IMG/VR virus record: IMGVR_UViG_3300048589_000270
Span: 1 to 38,123 of that record
Length of the DNA: 38,123 bases
Source: a virus
Reading direction: 5' to 3' (one strand)
Below are positions 14,330 to 22,694 of this stretch, piece after piece (within the stretch, counting starts at the first letter, position 1; each line of letters begins with the position of its first letter). Position numbers and translations under genes: made by a program. The notes under the pieces are model-generated. The model had not been told where the DNA came from. It saw only the letters and a list, made by a program, of their open reading frames with translations, and ran no database searches.

Positions 14330-16424
14330 GCTGATCGCGCAGGATGCGTTCTGCGCCGACATCTTCGACATTGCGACCGAAACGCTCCGCTTTCTCGATC
14401 CCCCGCGGGAAATATCGACCCTCGAATATTCGATCGAGCATCGCAAAATCCGGCAGTCCGATGGCGAGACGGCCGATTGGTCGCTCGACCTCACCCCATA
14501 TCTCGCCCAGCCGATGGCAGCGCTCGATGCTCCGGGCATTCACGAGGTCATCGTCCCCAAGCCCGCGCGGTCGGGCGGGACCGTGGTCGCGGAGAACTAT
14601 GCGCTCAAGACGATGGAGTTCGGCCCCGCCGGCGACATCATGTGGTATCTCGCCGGCCCTGATGAGGTCGGCAGCTATGCGGAGCGCGTTTTCAAGCCGC
14701 TGTTCGAAGACCATGAAGGCGTAGCTGCGAAGATCGGCGGCGGCCCGAGCGACAACACGCTGCGCCGCAAGCGCATCGGCGGCTATACGGTCGAATTGCT
14801 CGCGATGTCGGGCAAGACCACGACCAACCGCCAAGGCCGGTTCATCGTCTTCGACGAGCCGGACAGCTACAGCAAGAAGTTCACGTCGAACTTCCTCGAG
14901 CAAGGCCGCCAGCGCCAGCGCATGGTCGGCAGCTTGCGCAAGATTTACGCCTGCGCGCACCCTGACATCGGATGGTCGGGCGGTATCGCGCAGGCATGGC
15001 TCCAATCGAGCCGCGGCATATTCGTCATGGCCTGCGCAGAGTGCAGCGGCCACGCATCCCCCTATCCGACAAAGCATTGGCCCGACGTTCCCCGGTTCAA
15101 GCTGGATTACAAGCGAGCGCCCGAGCGGACGCCCATAGGCGAGCGGCTGAAAATGGCGCGGGAGACGGCGGCCATGATCTGCCCGCATTGCGGCGTTGAG
15201 CTTGATGACGCGCAGCGCAAGGAAATGGTCGCGACCGGCGATTACATGCACGCGGGGCAGACGCTCGACGTTGACCTCGGGATCGTGGGCGACATGGACC
15301 CGACGATCACGATGGGCTTCTGGATCCATGCGTTGATGGTTTCGCAGGTCACGCTTGCTGAGCTGGCCGTCGAAATGGAAGGCGCGATCGAGCATCGCGA
15401 GCGCACCGGCAAGGCCGACAAGCTGCGGCAGGTCATGGTCCGCACCTTCGGCGAGGTTTTCGAGGGCGCGGCAGGATCGGGAAGCGTCGACGCGGCGGCG
15501 CTGCGCGAGCGCACCAAGTCTATGGCTTCCGCCGACGAGGCGATCAGCTATCGCATGGGCGAGGTTCCCGATGGCGTCCTTTTCGCCACCGCGGCGATCG
15601 ACACCGGCGGCAACCGCTTCGATGTCGTGATACGCGGATGGGATTTGGAGCGCCGGTCATGGCTGATCGACCGCTTTACGATCCGGCAGCGGATGCACCC
15701 CGATGGGGTCATGCGCGACATTCGACCGACCCGCGTTGCAGACGATTGGCTGGTTCTCGAAAGCCAGGTGATCGACCGGCTCATCCCGATGCAATCGGAC
15801 CCATCGAAGGCCATGCCGGTCGCGGTCACGATGATCGACACGGGCGACGGCAACGCGACATGGCTCGCCTATGAGTTCGCGCGCCGGATGGACAAGAAGC
15901 GCTGGGGCGACTGGCGCAAGGTGCGGTGCATCAAGGGCGTCGGCGGAAAGCGCGAGAGGCTTTCGGCACCGACGAAGATCAGCAAGGACAGCGAAGGCAA
16001 GGTCGTCAAGCCGGTCATCACGCTGCACACGCTCGGGGTCGATGACCTGAAGCGCGACACGGTGACGGACCTCGCGATTGCCGACGGCTCGCCCGGTCAA
16101 TGCTACTTCGCGCTCAATACGCCGAAGGACGCCTTCGACGAGTTTTTCAACGAGACCGAGCAGGAAGGGAAGTGGGTTCGCAGCGGGCCGAACGAGAGCC
16201 TGGACTGCTACGCCTACGCCGAAGCAGGGCGCATCCTGCTTGAGCCCGACCGCAAGGACAGGCTGTGGCGCGACCCGGCAAAGCGCCCGATCTGGGCGCG
16301 GCCGATCGACCTGTCGCCAGATGAACCGGACGAAGCGCCTGAAGCGCCGCGTCCCGCCACACCGAAACCCGCCAAGCGCTCGATCCTCGACCGCTTCGAC
16401 CAACTGAACGCAGGAAGGAGATAG
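14289..16424 (+). CDS. Terminase large subunit, GpA family
   Basis: The 711-residue ATP-driven packaging motor and nuclease has an ATPase P-loop-like region at KPARSGGTVVAENY. The Walker B is at Asp189/Glu190 in RFIVFDEPDSY. Zinc-finger-like cysteines lie in MACAECSGH and ICPHCGVEL. Nuclease acidic residues are in ATAAIDTGG, VTMIDTGDG and ESLDCYAYAEA. The start is GTG 14289 with GGGGAG just upstream; an in-frame ATG at 14241 lies deeper in the small subunit gene and has less support. The P-loop is not a textbook GxxxxGKT, as is usual in the GpA family. The acidic, Pro-rich tail may contact the portal. Confidence 0.95.
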   Translation: MRVLTKQEIAEACELIAQDAFCADIFDIATETLRFLDPPREISTLEYSIEHRKIRQSDGETADWSLDLTPYLAQPMAALDAPGIHEVIVPKPARSGGTVVAENYALKTMEFGPAGDIMWYLAGPDEVGSYAERVFKPLFEDHEGVAAKIGGGPSDNTLRRKRIGGYTVELLAMSGKTTTNRQGRFIVFDEPDSYSKKFTSNFLEQGRQRQRMVGSLRKIYACAHPDIGWSGGIAQAWLQSSRGIFVMACAECSGHASPYPTKHWPDVPRFKLDYKRAPERTPIGERLKMARETAAMICPHCGVELDDAQRKEMVATGDYMHAGQTLDVDLGIVGDMDPTITMGFWIHALMVSQVTLAELAVEMEGAIEHRERTGKADKLRQVMVRTFGEVFEGAAGSGSVDAAALRERTKSMASADEAISYRMGEVPDGVLFATAAIDTGGNRFDVVIRGWDLERRSWLIDRFTIRQRMHPDGVMRDIRPTRVADDWLVLESQVIDRLIPMQSDPSKAMPVAVTMIDTGDGNATWLAYEFARRMDKKRWGDWRKVRCIKGVGGKRERLSAPTKISKDSEGKVVKPVITLHTLGVDDLKRDTVTDLAIADGSPGQCYFALNTPKDAFDEFFNETEQEGKWVRSGPNESLDCYAYAEAGRILLEPDRKDRLWRDPAKRPIWARPIDLSPDEPDEAPEAPRPATPKPAKRSILDRFDQLNAGRR

Positions 16425-16429
16425 ACACG

Positions 16430-16675
16430 ATGAGCGAAACCGCCGCAGACATTGCTGCCGATCTCGCCTTGCTCCGCGCTGCGCGGACCAAGCTTGCCGT
16501 CGGCGAGCGGATTGAGGATGTTTGGCGATCGGGCCGTCGACTGGTCTACGCCGCCATTACCCTCAAGCAACTCGACGAACTCATCGCGAAGCGTGAGCGC
16601 GATCTTGAGGTGGCGAGAGCTGATGAAGCGGGCGGGCAGCGCCGCCGCGCCATTGGACTGGCCTGGAAGAACTGA
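16430..16675 (+). CDS. gpW-like head-tail joining protein
   Basis: The 81-residue product lies between the terminase and portal genes, the position of lambda W. It has two helices around a short beta region (RIEDVWRSGRRLVYAAITLK, then DELIAKRERDLEVARA), consistent with the gpW fold that plugs the portal and joins head to tail. It starts MSETAADIAADLALLR, preceded by GAAGGAGA. The length is close to the family norm (about 70 residues). Confidence 0.8.
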   Translation: MSETAADIAADLALLRAARTKLAVGERIEDVWRSGRRLVYAAITLKQLDELIAKRERDLEVARADEAGGQRRRAIGLAWKN

Positions 16676-16676
16676 C

Positions 16677-18332
16677 GTGCAGGCACCGGCGAAGCCCCGC
16701 GTCCGCGTTCGCACGGACGGCACGATCGTGAACGGAATGCAAGCCTTTGGCGTCGGCGGGCAGAACACACGAGACGCCGCGCGCAGCGATCTGAATGAGT
16801 TTTCGGGATGGCGCCCCCCGATCAGCTTCGCCGGCACGACCTATGGCGACCAGTGGAATGATATCACCGGGCGCGCGCGCAGCCTCGACGAGAACAACGG
16901 CTGGATCAACGGCGGCCTCGATCGCCGCGTCGAATCGGTTATCGGCGAAAACATCAGGCTGAGCGCCCAACCGAAGCACACGCTGCTCAACCGGGATTAT
17001 GACTGGCGCATGGCGTGGACGGCGGATGTCCAGGACCGCTTCCACGTCTGGGGCAGCGACATTGAGCATCGGAATGACGCGCGGCAACGGCTGTCCTTCG
17101 GTGCCCAGGCCCGTCTCGCCTATCTGGTCTACGCCCGCGACGGCGTGGTTGCCGCCGAGATCCGCGACAACGAGCGCGGCATCGCGAATACGACCAATGT
17201 CATGCTCATCGAGCCTGAGCGTATCTCGACCCCTCCGGTACTGAAGCACACGGAGGGGCCGCGGCTTCGCAATGGCATCGCCTTTGACGAGAACGGCGCG
17301 CCTATCGGCTATCATGTCCGCTCGGCACATCCGAACGACCCGAGCGGCGGCCTAGCCAGCTCGCGCTGGGATTATGTTTCCGCGCGCGGCCCGACCGGTC
17401 GAGCGAAGTTCCTGCACGTTTTCTCGCCGCGGCGCGCCGAGCAGAACACCGGAGTATCCCGCCTTGCGGAAGTGATGGTTCCGGCGAAGATGCTCGACCG
17501 CGTCGACCGGGCCGAAGTCAATGCGGCGCTGAAATCCGCAATCTTCTCGCTGTTCATCAAGTCGCCGGGAACCACCGGCGATCTCGAAGGTGCTCTCGCT
17601 CCGGGATCAGACGAGAACGACATCGATCCCTGGATTGCGTCCTATCTCGAATATCGATCGAAGAAGCCGGTAACGGTCGACGGCGCTTCGATCACGCATC
17701 TGCTGCCGGACGAAGATGTCGTCACGCCGGAAGCGACGCGGCCGAACAGCAACTATCCGGACTTCGCGCGTTTCATTCTGCAGAAGGTCGCGGCATCGCT
17801 GGGTATCAGCTATCCGCAGCTTTCGCAGGACTACGCGGGAATCAATTACTCGTCGGCGCGCGTGCTGCTCAACGAGATATGGCGCTCGTTCCTTCAGGAT
17901 CGGCGCTTCTTCTGCACGCACTTCCTGACGCCGATCTACGCGGCCTGGCTTGAGGTCGAAGTCGCTCTCGGCCTTGTGAAAGTGCCCGGCGGCCCGGCGA
18001 ACTTCTATCGCAACAAGACGGCGCTCTGCCTCGCTGAATGGATCGGCCCCGGGCGAGGCTCGGTTGACCCCCTCAAGGAGTCGAACGCCGACAATCTCGA
18101 TATCGCGGCAGGTCGCAAGTCGACGGTCGAGGCAACGCTTGAACGGGGCCGCGATCCAACTGACGTGATGTCGGAAGAGGTGTGGCTGATGGAGGAGCGC
18201 AAGAAGCGCGGCCTGCCGCCGCTCAACCACAATCTGAAAGCCCCGTCAGGGGCCGATGACGGCGACACCGAGAACGATCGCGACGACATCACGAATGATG
18301 TCGGCCGCAAGCAGAAGGGGAACGAAGAGTGA
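16677..18332 (+). CDS. Portal protein, lambda gpB family
   Basis: From GTG 16677 the product has 551 residues. It should form the dodecameric portal that admits DNA. The N-terminal layout matches lambda B: a short basic start, ENNGWINGGLDRRVESVIGE, then WTADVQDRFHVWG. Later come MLIEPERIST, GIAFDENGAPIGYHVR and the conserved ASLGISYPQLSQDYAGINYS. An ATG at 16623 would add 18 residues that mostly copy the out-of-frame end of the gpW-like gene, so GTG is preferred; it lies one base after that stop with GGAAGA upstream. The Lys-rich end overlaps the next GTG. Confidence 0.92.
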   Translation: MQAPAKPRVRVRTDGTIVNGMQAFGVGGQNTRDAARSDLNEFSGWRPPISFAGTTYGDQWNDITGRARSLDENNGWINGGLDRRVESVIGENIRLSAQPKHTLLNRDYDWRMAWTADVQDRFHVWGSDIEHRNDARQRLSFGAQARLAYLVYARDGVVAAEIRDNERGIANTTNVMLIEPERISTPPVLKHTEGPRLRNGIAFDENGAPIGYHVRSAHPNDPSGGLASSRWDYVSARGPTGRAKFLHVFSPRRAEQNTGVSRLAEVMVPAKMLDRVDRAEVNAALKSAIFSLFIKSPGTTGDLEGALAPGSDENDIDPWIASYLEYRSKKPVTVDGASITHLLPDEDVVTPEATRPNSNYPDFARFILQKVAASLGISYPQLSQDYAGINYSSARVLLNEIWRSFLQDRRFFCTHFLTPIYAAWLEVEVALGLVKVPGGPANFYRNKTALCLAEWIGPGRGSVDPLKESNADNLDIAAGRKSTVEATLERGRDPTDVMSEEVWLMEERKKRGLPPLNHNLKAPSGADDGDTENDRDDITNDVGRKQKGNEE

Positions 18333-19288
18333 GGACGCCGCGCCCTCAGGGCTTCCCGAAGATCGCGGCGCAGCTCTTCGGGCGTCCGCTCGCGATCACC
18401 GAGCATCATGCCGAGATCATGGCGCGAGTGTTCGACGAAAAGTTGGGCATCGTCGGCGCGACCGAGATCAACAGCGTTGCGCTCGACGCACGAGCGATCG
18501 TCCAAAAGGTGGCCGAGGTCGAAAAGCAGGCGCTGGCCCGCGACGCAACCTATGACCGTGACCGGCGCAAGTCCTATCGGATGGACGGCAACATCGCGGT
18601 GATCGAAGTCGATGGCGTTCTTGTTCACAAGGGCGGCTGGCTCGATGCGGCATGCGGCTTCATCGGTTACAATTTCCTGCTCTCGCAGATCGAGGAAGCC
18701 TTTCACGACCCCGACGTCTACGGGATCTGGCTGGAGATGAATTCGCCGGGCGGAGCAGTCGCGGGCCTATTCCAGTTCATCGGCGAGTTGGCGCAGATGA
18801 CCGCCGAAGCTGAGAATGGCAAGCCGATTCATGCGTGGGTCAACGAACAGGCTTGCAGCGCCTGCTACGTGGTCCTGAGCGCCTGCGACAGGGCTCATGG
18901 CCCGATCAGCGCAATGGTCGGATCGATCGGATGTGTGGCCACCCTGCGCAACGTCAATCGCGCACTCGACGAAGCTGGTATCGATATTGAAATTTTCCGG
19001 TCACGGCCCCGCAAGATGCGCGGCGGCCCGCTGGAGCCGATGGATGACGAAACGCGTGCGCGCATTCAGCGCAGCGTCGACGAGGCCGACGACATCATGG
19101 CCGGGATCGTCGCCGCGGGGCGCGGACTATCCCTTGACGTGATCGACGAAATGCAGGGCGATTGGTTCGAGGGTGAAGATGCCCTGAAGCTCGGCTTGCT
19201 CGACGGCATCATGACCGAACGCGAGGCTTGGGCGATCCTCGAAGACGAGGTCGACACCATCAAGCGAAACAGGAGGAGCAGCCGATGA
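18329..19288 (+). CDS. S49-family head maturation protease (gpC-like)
   Basis: The 319-residue ClpP/SppA-fold serine protease carries substrate-side MNSPGGAVAGLFQF (about 137-150) and nucleophile Ser177 in VNEQACSACYVV. A candidate dyad lysine is Lys229 in RSRPRKMRGG. It should cut the portal and scaffold during procapsid maturation. Relatives usually have Ser-Ala-Ala/Gly at the nucleophile; here the next residues are Ala-Cys. It starts at GTG 18329 and overlaps both neighbours by 4 bp. The C-terminus is acidic and then basic. Confidence 0.92.
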   Translation: MRTPRPQGFPKIAAQLFGRPLAITEHHAEIMARVFDEKLGIVGATEINSVALDARAIVQKVAEVEKQALARDATYDRDRRKSYRMDGNIAVIEVDGVLVHKGGWLDAACGFIGYNFLLSQIEEAFHDPDVYGIWLEMNSPGGAVAGLFQFIGELAQMTAEAENGKPIHAWVNEQACSACYVVLSACDRAHGPISAMVGSIGCVATLRNVNRALDEAGIDIEIFRSRPRKMRGGPLEPMDDETRARIQRSVDEADDIMAGIVAAGRGLSLDVIDEMQGDWFEGEDALKLGLLDGIMTEREAWAILEDEVDTIKRNRRSSR

Positions 19289-19833
19289 GCCGCATCGCAC
19301 AAATTCGCGCGGCGGCGGCGGGCACGCATACGCCCGGCGCCGCCGACGAAGAGATCATCGAAACTGAAACCACGGACGACGGCACGCCGCCGCCGGCCAA
19401 ATCGAAGCGAAAGGACGACGAGATGGCGGAAGCCGAACAGAATACCGCGGTCGAGACCGCGAAGAAGGAAGGTCACAGCGCGGGCTTCAAGGCTGCGAAT
19501 GACCGCATGGCGGCTGTGATGGCCAGCGAGCACTACGCCGGTCGCGAAGCTGCGGCGGGCAAGATGCTCGCCAAGGAGGCGATGAGCGCCGACGATATCA
19601 TCGAAGTGCTCGCCGCCTCGCCGAAGGTGGAGACGACTGCGCTCACCGACGACCAGCAGCGCGACGCGGCCGAGGAGGGCGGCCGCAAGGAAATGCAGGC
19701 CGCGCTCAAACAGGGCCAGAACAGCAACATCGACGCTGATGGCGGCAAGGGCAGCGGGCAGGACAAGGCGGCTGAATCCACCGCTATCTGGGACCGCGCG
19801 ATCGCCAAGGTCTTCCCGGACGCCCGCAAGTAA
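19285..19833 (+). CDS. Scaffold-like protein
   Basis: The 182-residue product starts MSRIAQIRAAAAG. It has a Thr/Pro/Lys-rich disordered start, then a helical region (MAEAEQNTAVETAKKEGHSA and onward), a charged Ala-rich middle, and an end WDRAIAKVFPDARK. Composition, position between protease and decoration genes, and the lack of a globular domain match a Nu3-like internal scaffold that is degraded after assembly. An internal ATG (MAEAEQ, near residue 47) could yield a shorter product, but its use is not shown. In lambda the scaffold is nested in the protease gene; here it is separate. Confidence 0.7.
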   Translation: MSRIAQIRAAAAGTHTPGAADEEIIETETTDDGTPPPAKSKRKDDEMAEAEQNTAVETAKKEGHSAGFKAANDRMAAVMASEHYAGREAAAGKMLAKEAMSADDIIEVLAASPKVETTALTDDQQRDAAEEGGRKEMQAALKQGQNSNIDADGGKGSGQDKAAESTAIWDRAIAKVFPDARK

Positions 19834-19851
19834 TCGAAAGGAATCAGAGCA

Positions 19852-20229
19852 ATGACTACTCTCACCGAAGGCAAGCACGAGGGCGAATTCATCGGCGAAA
19901 TGGCGATGGGTCCCGGCTATCACATCGATCCGATCACCGTCCTGAGCGGGCAGAATCTCGTGGCTGGCGCGGCGCTCGGCAAAGTTACCGCGAGCAGCAA
20001 ATATGTCGCATTCGACAACGCCGGCACTGACGACGGGCGCCGTACGCTCGTCGGCTTCCTTGTCGCTGGTGTCGACGCGAGCGGCGGCGACAAGCCCGGC
20101 AAGGGTTTTCTGCGGGGCCCCGCGCTCGTGAACAAGAATGACATCACCTGGGCTGCCGGCATCGACGCCACCGAGCAGGCTGCGGCCCTCGCCTCGCTGC
20201 TGGAAACCGCAGGCATCAAGGCGGCCTGA
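19852..20229 (+). CDS. Head decoration protein (gpD-like)
   Basis: The 125-residue product starts MTTLTEGKHEGEFIGEMAMG. Its features match the HDPD/gpD family: a hydrophobic beta-rich body (LVAGAALGKV, TLVGFLVAGVDASGGD) and ADNT-like turns. It would bind the expanded head at trimer axes and stabilise it against DNA pressure. Length is close to lambda D (110). AAAGGA lies upstream. The gene is followed by a hairpin and the major capsid gene. Confidence 0.85.
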   Translation: MTTLTEGKHEGEFIGEMAMGPGYHIDPITVLSGQNLVAGAALGKVTASSKYVAFDNAGTDDGRRTLVGFLVAGVDASGGDKPGKGFLRGPALVNKNDITWAAGIDATEQAAALASLLETAGIKAA

Positions 20230-20255
20230 TCAATCCAAATTATTGAGCCAGTCAA

Positions 20256-20276
20256 CCGGCAGCGCATGCTGACCGG
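20256..20276 (+). promoter_or_regulatory. Hairpin upstream of the major capsid gene
   Basis: CCGGCAGC-gcat-GCTG-a-CCGG can form a compact stem with one bulged A in the leader between the decoration and capsid genes, 32 bp before the capsid ATG. There is no T-run, so it is not a standard terminator. It could be a processing or stability element for the abundant capsid message. Confidence 0.4.
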
Positions 20277-20308
20277 CAACGGCTCCGCATATCTGAAAGG
20301 ACATCACC

Positions 20309-21337
20309 ATGGTTGCCATGGATATTTTCAACAACGATGCGTTCAGCCTGTTTTCGATGACTGCCGCTGTGCAGAAGATGCCGACCGTGCCGACCTTCCT
20401 CGGCCGCCTCGGTATCTTCGGCGAAGGCGAAGGCGTCGATACGAACATTGTCGGTATCGAGCAGCAGGGCATGACCCTGAAGCTTATCCCCTCGACCCCT
20501 CGCGGCACACAGATTCCGATGGCCGAAACGGACAAGCGCTCGCTTCGGAACTTCAACATCCCTCGCATTGCGAAGGGCGATCAACTCTTCGCTGCCGAAA
20601 TTCAGGGCATTCGCGCCTTCGGAACCGAAAGCGAACTGGAGACGGTCGTCCAGAAGGTCGCGCAGAAGCAGGCTAAACTGCTGGCGGAAACCGCGCTCAC
20701 AATGGAATATCACCGGCTCGGCGCGATCCAGGGCATTCTGCTCGATGCCGATGGCTCGGTGCTCTACAATTTCTTCAACGAGTTCGGCATCGCGGCGCCC
20801 ACGGAGATCGATTTCGATCTCGATGCGGCATCTCCCGCGGAAGGCGCGCTGCTCCTAAAGATCGCTGCCGCGAAGCGTGCCGCGATCCGGGCGCTCGGCG
20901 CGGCGTATGTGCCGGGTGTGACCCGCTTCCTCTGGCTTTGCGGCGACACCTTCTACGATCAGTTCGTCAATCACAATGACGTTCGGGTCACCTATAAGAA
21001 CTGGGAAGCGGCCGCGTCGCTGCGCGACGCCAGCGTGTTCAATTCGTTCCGCTTCGGCGAAATGGAATGGCACAACTATCAGGGCACCGACGATAACTCG
21101 ACCGTCGCCATCCCGGCGACCAAAGCGAAGCTCATCGTGCTCGGCGTTCCCGGTCTCTATCGCCGCTACAACGGCCCGGGCGAAACGATGGAAACGGTCA
21201 ACACGATCGGGCAGTCCATCTATTCGATGCTGGTTCGCGACCTACAGCGCAACATGTGGGTCCAGCCCGAGGTCTACATGTACCCGTTCCACATCTGCAC
21301 GCGCCCCGAGGTTCTGCTGAGCGGTCGCAACACCTGA
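20309..21337 (+). CDS. Major capsid protein (gpE-like, HK97 fold)
   Basis: The 342-residue product starts MVAMDIFNNDAFSLFSMTAA with AAAGGA seven bases upstream. It matches the lambda E family in length (341 in lambda) and style. An N-arm is followed by VPTFLGRLGIFGEGEGV and the family-like IPMAETDKRSLRNFNIPRI. The mid-region has RALGAAYVPGVTRFLWLCGD, and the C-terminal part MYPFHICTRPEVLLSG. It forms the icosahedral shell together with the decoration protein. Codon use is strongly GC-biased and hairpins flank the gene, consistent with high expression. Confidence 0.95.
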   Translation: MVAMDIFNNDAFSLFSMTAAVQKMPTVPTFLGRLGIFGEGEGVDTNIVGIEQQGMTLKLIPSTPRGTQIPMAETDKRSLRNFNIPRIAKGDQLFAAEIQGIRAFGTESELETVVQKVAQKQAKLLAETALTMEYHRLGAIQGILLDADGSVLYNFFNEFGIAAPTEIDFDLDAASPAEGALLLKIAAAKRAAIRALGAAYVPGVTRFLWLCGDTFYDQFVNHNDVRVTYKNWEAAASLRDASVFNSFRFGEMEWHNYQGTDDNSTVAIPATKAKLIVLGVPGLYRRYNGPGETMETVNTIGQSIYSMLVRDLQRNMWVQPEVYMYPFHICTRPEVLLSGRNT

Positions 21338-21344
21338 TGGTGAT

Positions 21345-21366
21345 GGGCGGCGCCCCGGTGCCGCCC
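21345..21366 (+). terminator. Hairpin after the capsid gene, weak terminator or mRNA stabiliser
   Basis: GGGCGGC (21345-21351) pairs with GCCGCCC (21360-21366), and the stem can extend inward with one G-U pair. It lies 8 bp after the capsid stop. It is followed by TTCCCC rather than a clean T-run, so full termination is unlikely. Partial termination or 3'-end protection of the capsid message is more plausible. Confidence 0.4.
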
Positions 21367-21392
21367 TTCCCCGCACTTTGAAAGGACACCCC

Positions 21393-21653
21393 ATGGGAAC
21401 CACCAAACGCAAGGTGGCGAGCTTCTTCGTCCGCCATGTGCCCGATTTCGGCATTGTCGTCGGCAACGTCGATGAAGACGTCGACGTCCCCGATCACCTC
21501 ATCGCCGAATGGGAAGACGAAGGGCTCATCGCCAAAAAGGCGGGCGCCAAAAAGGCGGATGAACGCGACCCCCTCGATCACGACGGCAATGGACGGAAGG
21601 GCGGGGCTGCGCCGCCGGTCGATACCGCACCGGCGCAGGACGCCGCCCCCTGA
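21393..21653 (+). CDS. Hypothetical small capsid-adjacent protein
   Basis: The 86-residue product starts MGTTKRKVASFFVRHVPDFG with AAAGGA upstream; a TTG at 21378 is in frame but less likely. It has a beta-rich start, the motif VDVPDHLIAEWEDEGLIA, then a Lys/Ala/Pro/Asp-rich flexible tail. It holds the place of lambda FI (DNA packaging and head completion) but the sequence does not prove homology. Stop and next start overlap by one base. Confidence 0.65.
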   Translation: MGTTKRKVASFFVRHVPDFGIVVGNVDEDVDVPDHLIAEWEDEGLIAKKAGAKKADERDPLDHDGNGRKGGAAPPVDTAPAQDAAP

Positions 21654-21985
21654 TGCCGACCCTGCCCTCGCTTGAGGATGTCTTCGACGACAGCCTGATT
21701 GCCCAGGTCGATGACATCCTCGGCGATACCATCCGCTACAGGGTCGCCGGCGGCACCTATGCCTCGGTCAAGGCCTATGTCGAATATGGCGAGGCGCTGC
21801 GCGATATCTCGACGGGCAGACTGATCGACCAGGACAACAGGGTGACGATCGCCAAGACGTTGCTCCCGGCGCGTCCGACGGCGAAGGACCGGATCATCCT
21901 GCGCCGCTCGCCGGACACGGAGTTCAAGCCGATCAACGTCGAGGATGCCGGTGACGACTGGCAGCTTGCGGTGCAGCGTGCCTGA
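21653..21985 (+). CDS. Head-tail adaptor (gpFII/Gifsy-2-like)
   Basis: The 110-residue beta-rich product starts MPTLPSLEDVFDDSLIAQVD. It carries DTIRYRVAGGTYASVKAYVE and LLPARPTAKDRIILR, a pattern like Gifsy-2/lambda FII connectors. It would close the portal and offer a binding surface for the tail. It lies between the capsid and tail-terminator genes, as expected. The next gene (GTG 21978) overlaps its end by 8 bp. Confidence 0.7.
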   Translation: MPTLPSLEDVFDDSLIAQVDDILGDTIRYRVAGGTYASVKAYVEYGEALRDISTGRLIDQDNRVTIAKTLLPARPTAKDRIILRRSPDTEFKPINVEDAGDDWQLAVQRA

Positions 21986-22430
21986 TCCCGCCGCCGCCGT
22001 CTGTCAGGTCGGCGACCTTCTGCAATTGCGGCTGGAGCAGGAACTGACCGGCTTCACCATCGTGAGCGAGCGGTCGGCCGAGGTCGCGGCGGACGAAAGC
22101 GACGGCGATGTGATCCGGCTGTTCCTCGTTGCGCATGATTTCGACAATGCGCTGATGCAGGGCAGCACCTTCCACACCGCCACCTTCGAAATCGAGGTTG
22201 TCACCCGCTGCGACGATCCCGGCTCGCTCTCGCGGGCAGGGATGAACGCCATCGCCCGCATCATCGCCGCGATCGCCAATGATCGTTCGCTGGGCGGCGT
22301 ACTGCACGACCTACAGGAGATCGACACCGCCTCGACCGCCGCCAACGGCAAGGACGCGAACGGGGTCTCGCTACAGCTCGTGGCGCAGTTCTTCACCAGC
22401 CGCGACGACTGGTTCACCATCGTAACATAA
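21978..22430 (+). CDS. Tail terminator (minor tail protein, gpU-like)
   Basis: The 150-residue product starts at GTG 21978. The body resembles gpU-type proteins that cap the growing tail: helix-strand elements in VGDLLQLRLEQELTGFTIVS, FEIEVVTRCDDPGSLSRAGM and SLQLVAQFFTSRDDWFTIVT. It should halt tube growth and bind the head adaptor. Position between adaptor and tube protein fits. An upstream start at 21945 lies inside the previous gene and is unlikely. Confidence 0.7.
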   Translation: MPDPAAAVCQVGDLLQLRLEQELTGFTIVSERSAEVAADESDGDVIRLFLVAHDFDNALMQGSTFHTATFEIEVVTRCDDPGSLSRAGMNAIARIIAAIANDRSLGGVLHDLQEIDTASTAANGKDANGVSLQLVAQFFTSRDDWFTIVT

Positions 22431-22442
22431 GGATTTTCCGAC

Positions 22443-22667
22443 ATGACCGAAACGCGCAGCATGCCCCCGCTCGGCGGGGGCAGCATCGATTTCAATGCCG
22501 TCCACGACGCCGACGCCAAGGGCGCCGAACTCACCGGGGCGATCGAAAAGGCCGCCATCCCCGTCGAGGGGCCCGCCGAGGCCCCGAAGGCCCATGAGGC
22601 CCCTGATGCCGGCACGACCCCGAAACCGACCGCCCCGAAGCCCGCCAAACCGGCGGCGTCCGACTGA
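22443..22667 (+). CDS. Small disordered Pro/Ala-rich protein
   Basis: The 74-residue product starts MTETRSMPPLGGGSIDFNAV. It is mostly low complexity, rich in Pro, Ala, Lys and Glu in the second half (KPTAPKPAKPAASD). There is no globular domain or signal. It lies between tail terminator and tube genes; a role as an accessory or assembly linker is conceivable but unproven. Confidence 0.6.
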   Translation: MTETRSMPPLGGGSIDFNAVHDADAKGAELTGAIEKAAIPVEGPAEAPKAHEAPDAGTTPKPTAPKPAKPAASD

Positions 22668-22694
22668 TTTTTCCGCTAGCGAAAGGAGGCCGAC

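Noticed and set aside
14298-15395. 365-codon minus-strand open frame
   Set aside because: It lies fully inside the terminase large subunit gene; its Arg/Ala/His-rich sequence is the usual product of antisense reading in GC-rich DNA.
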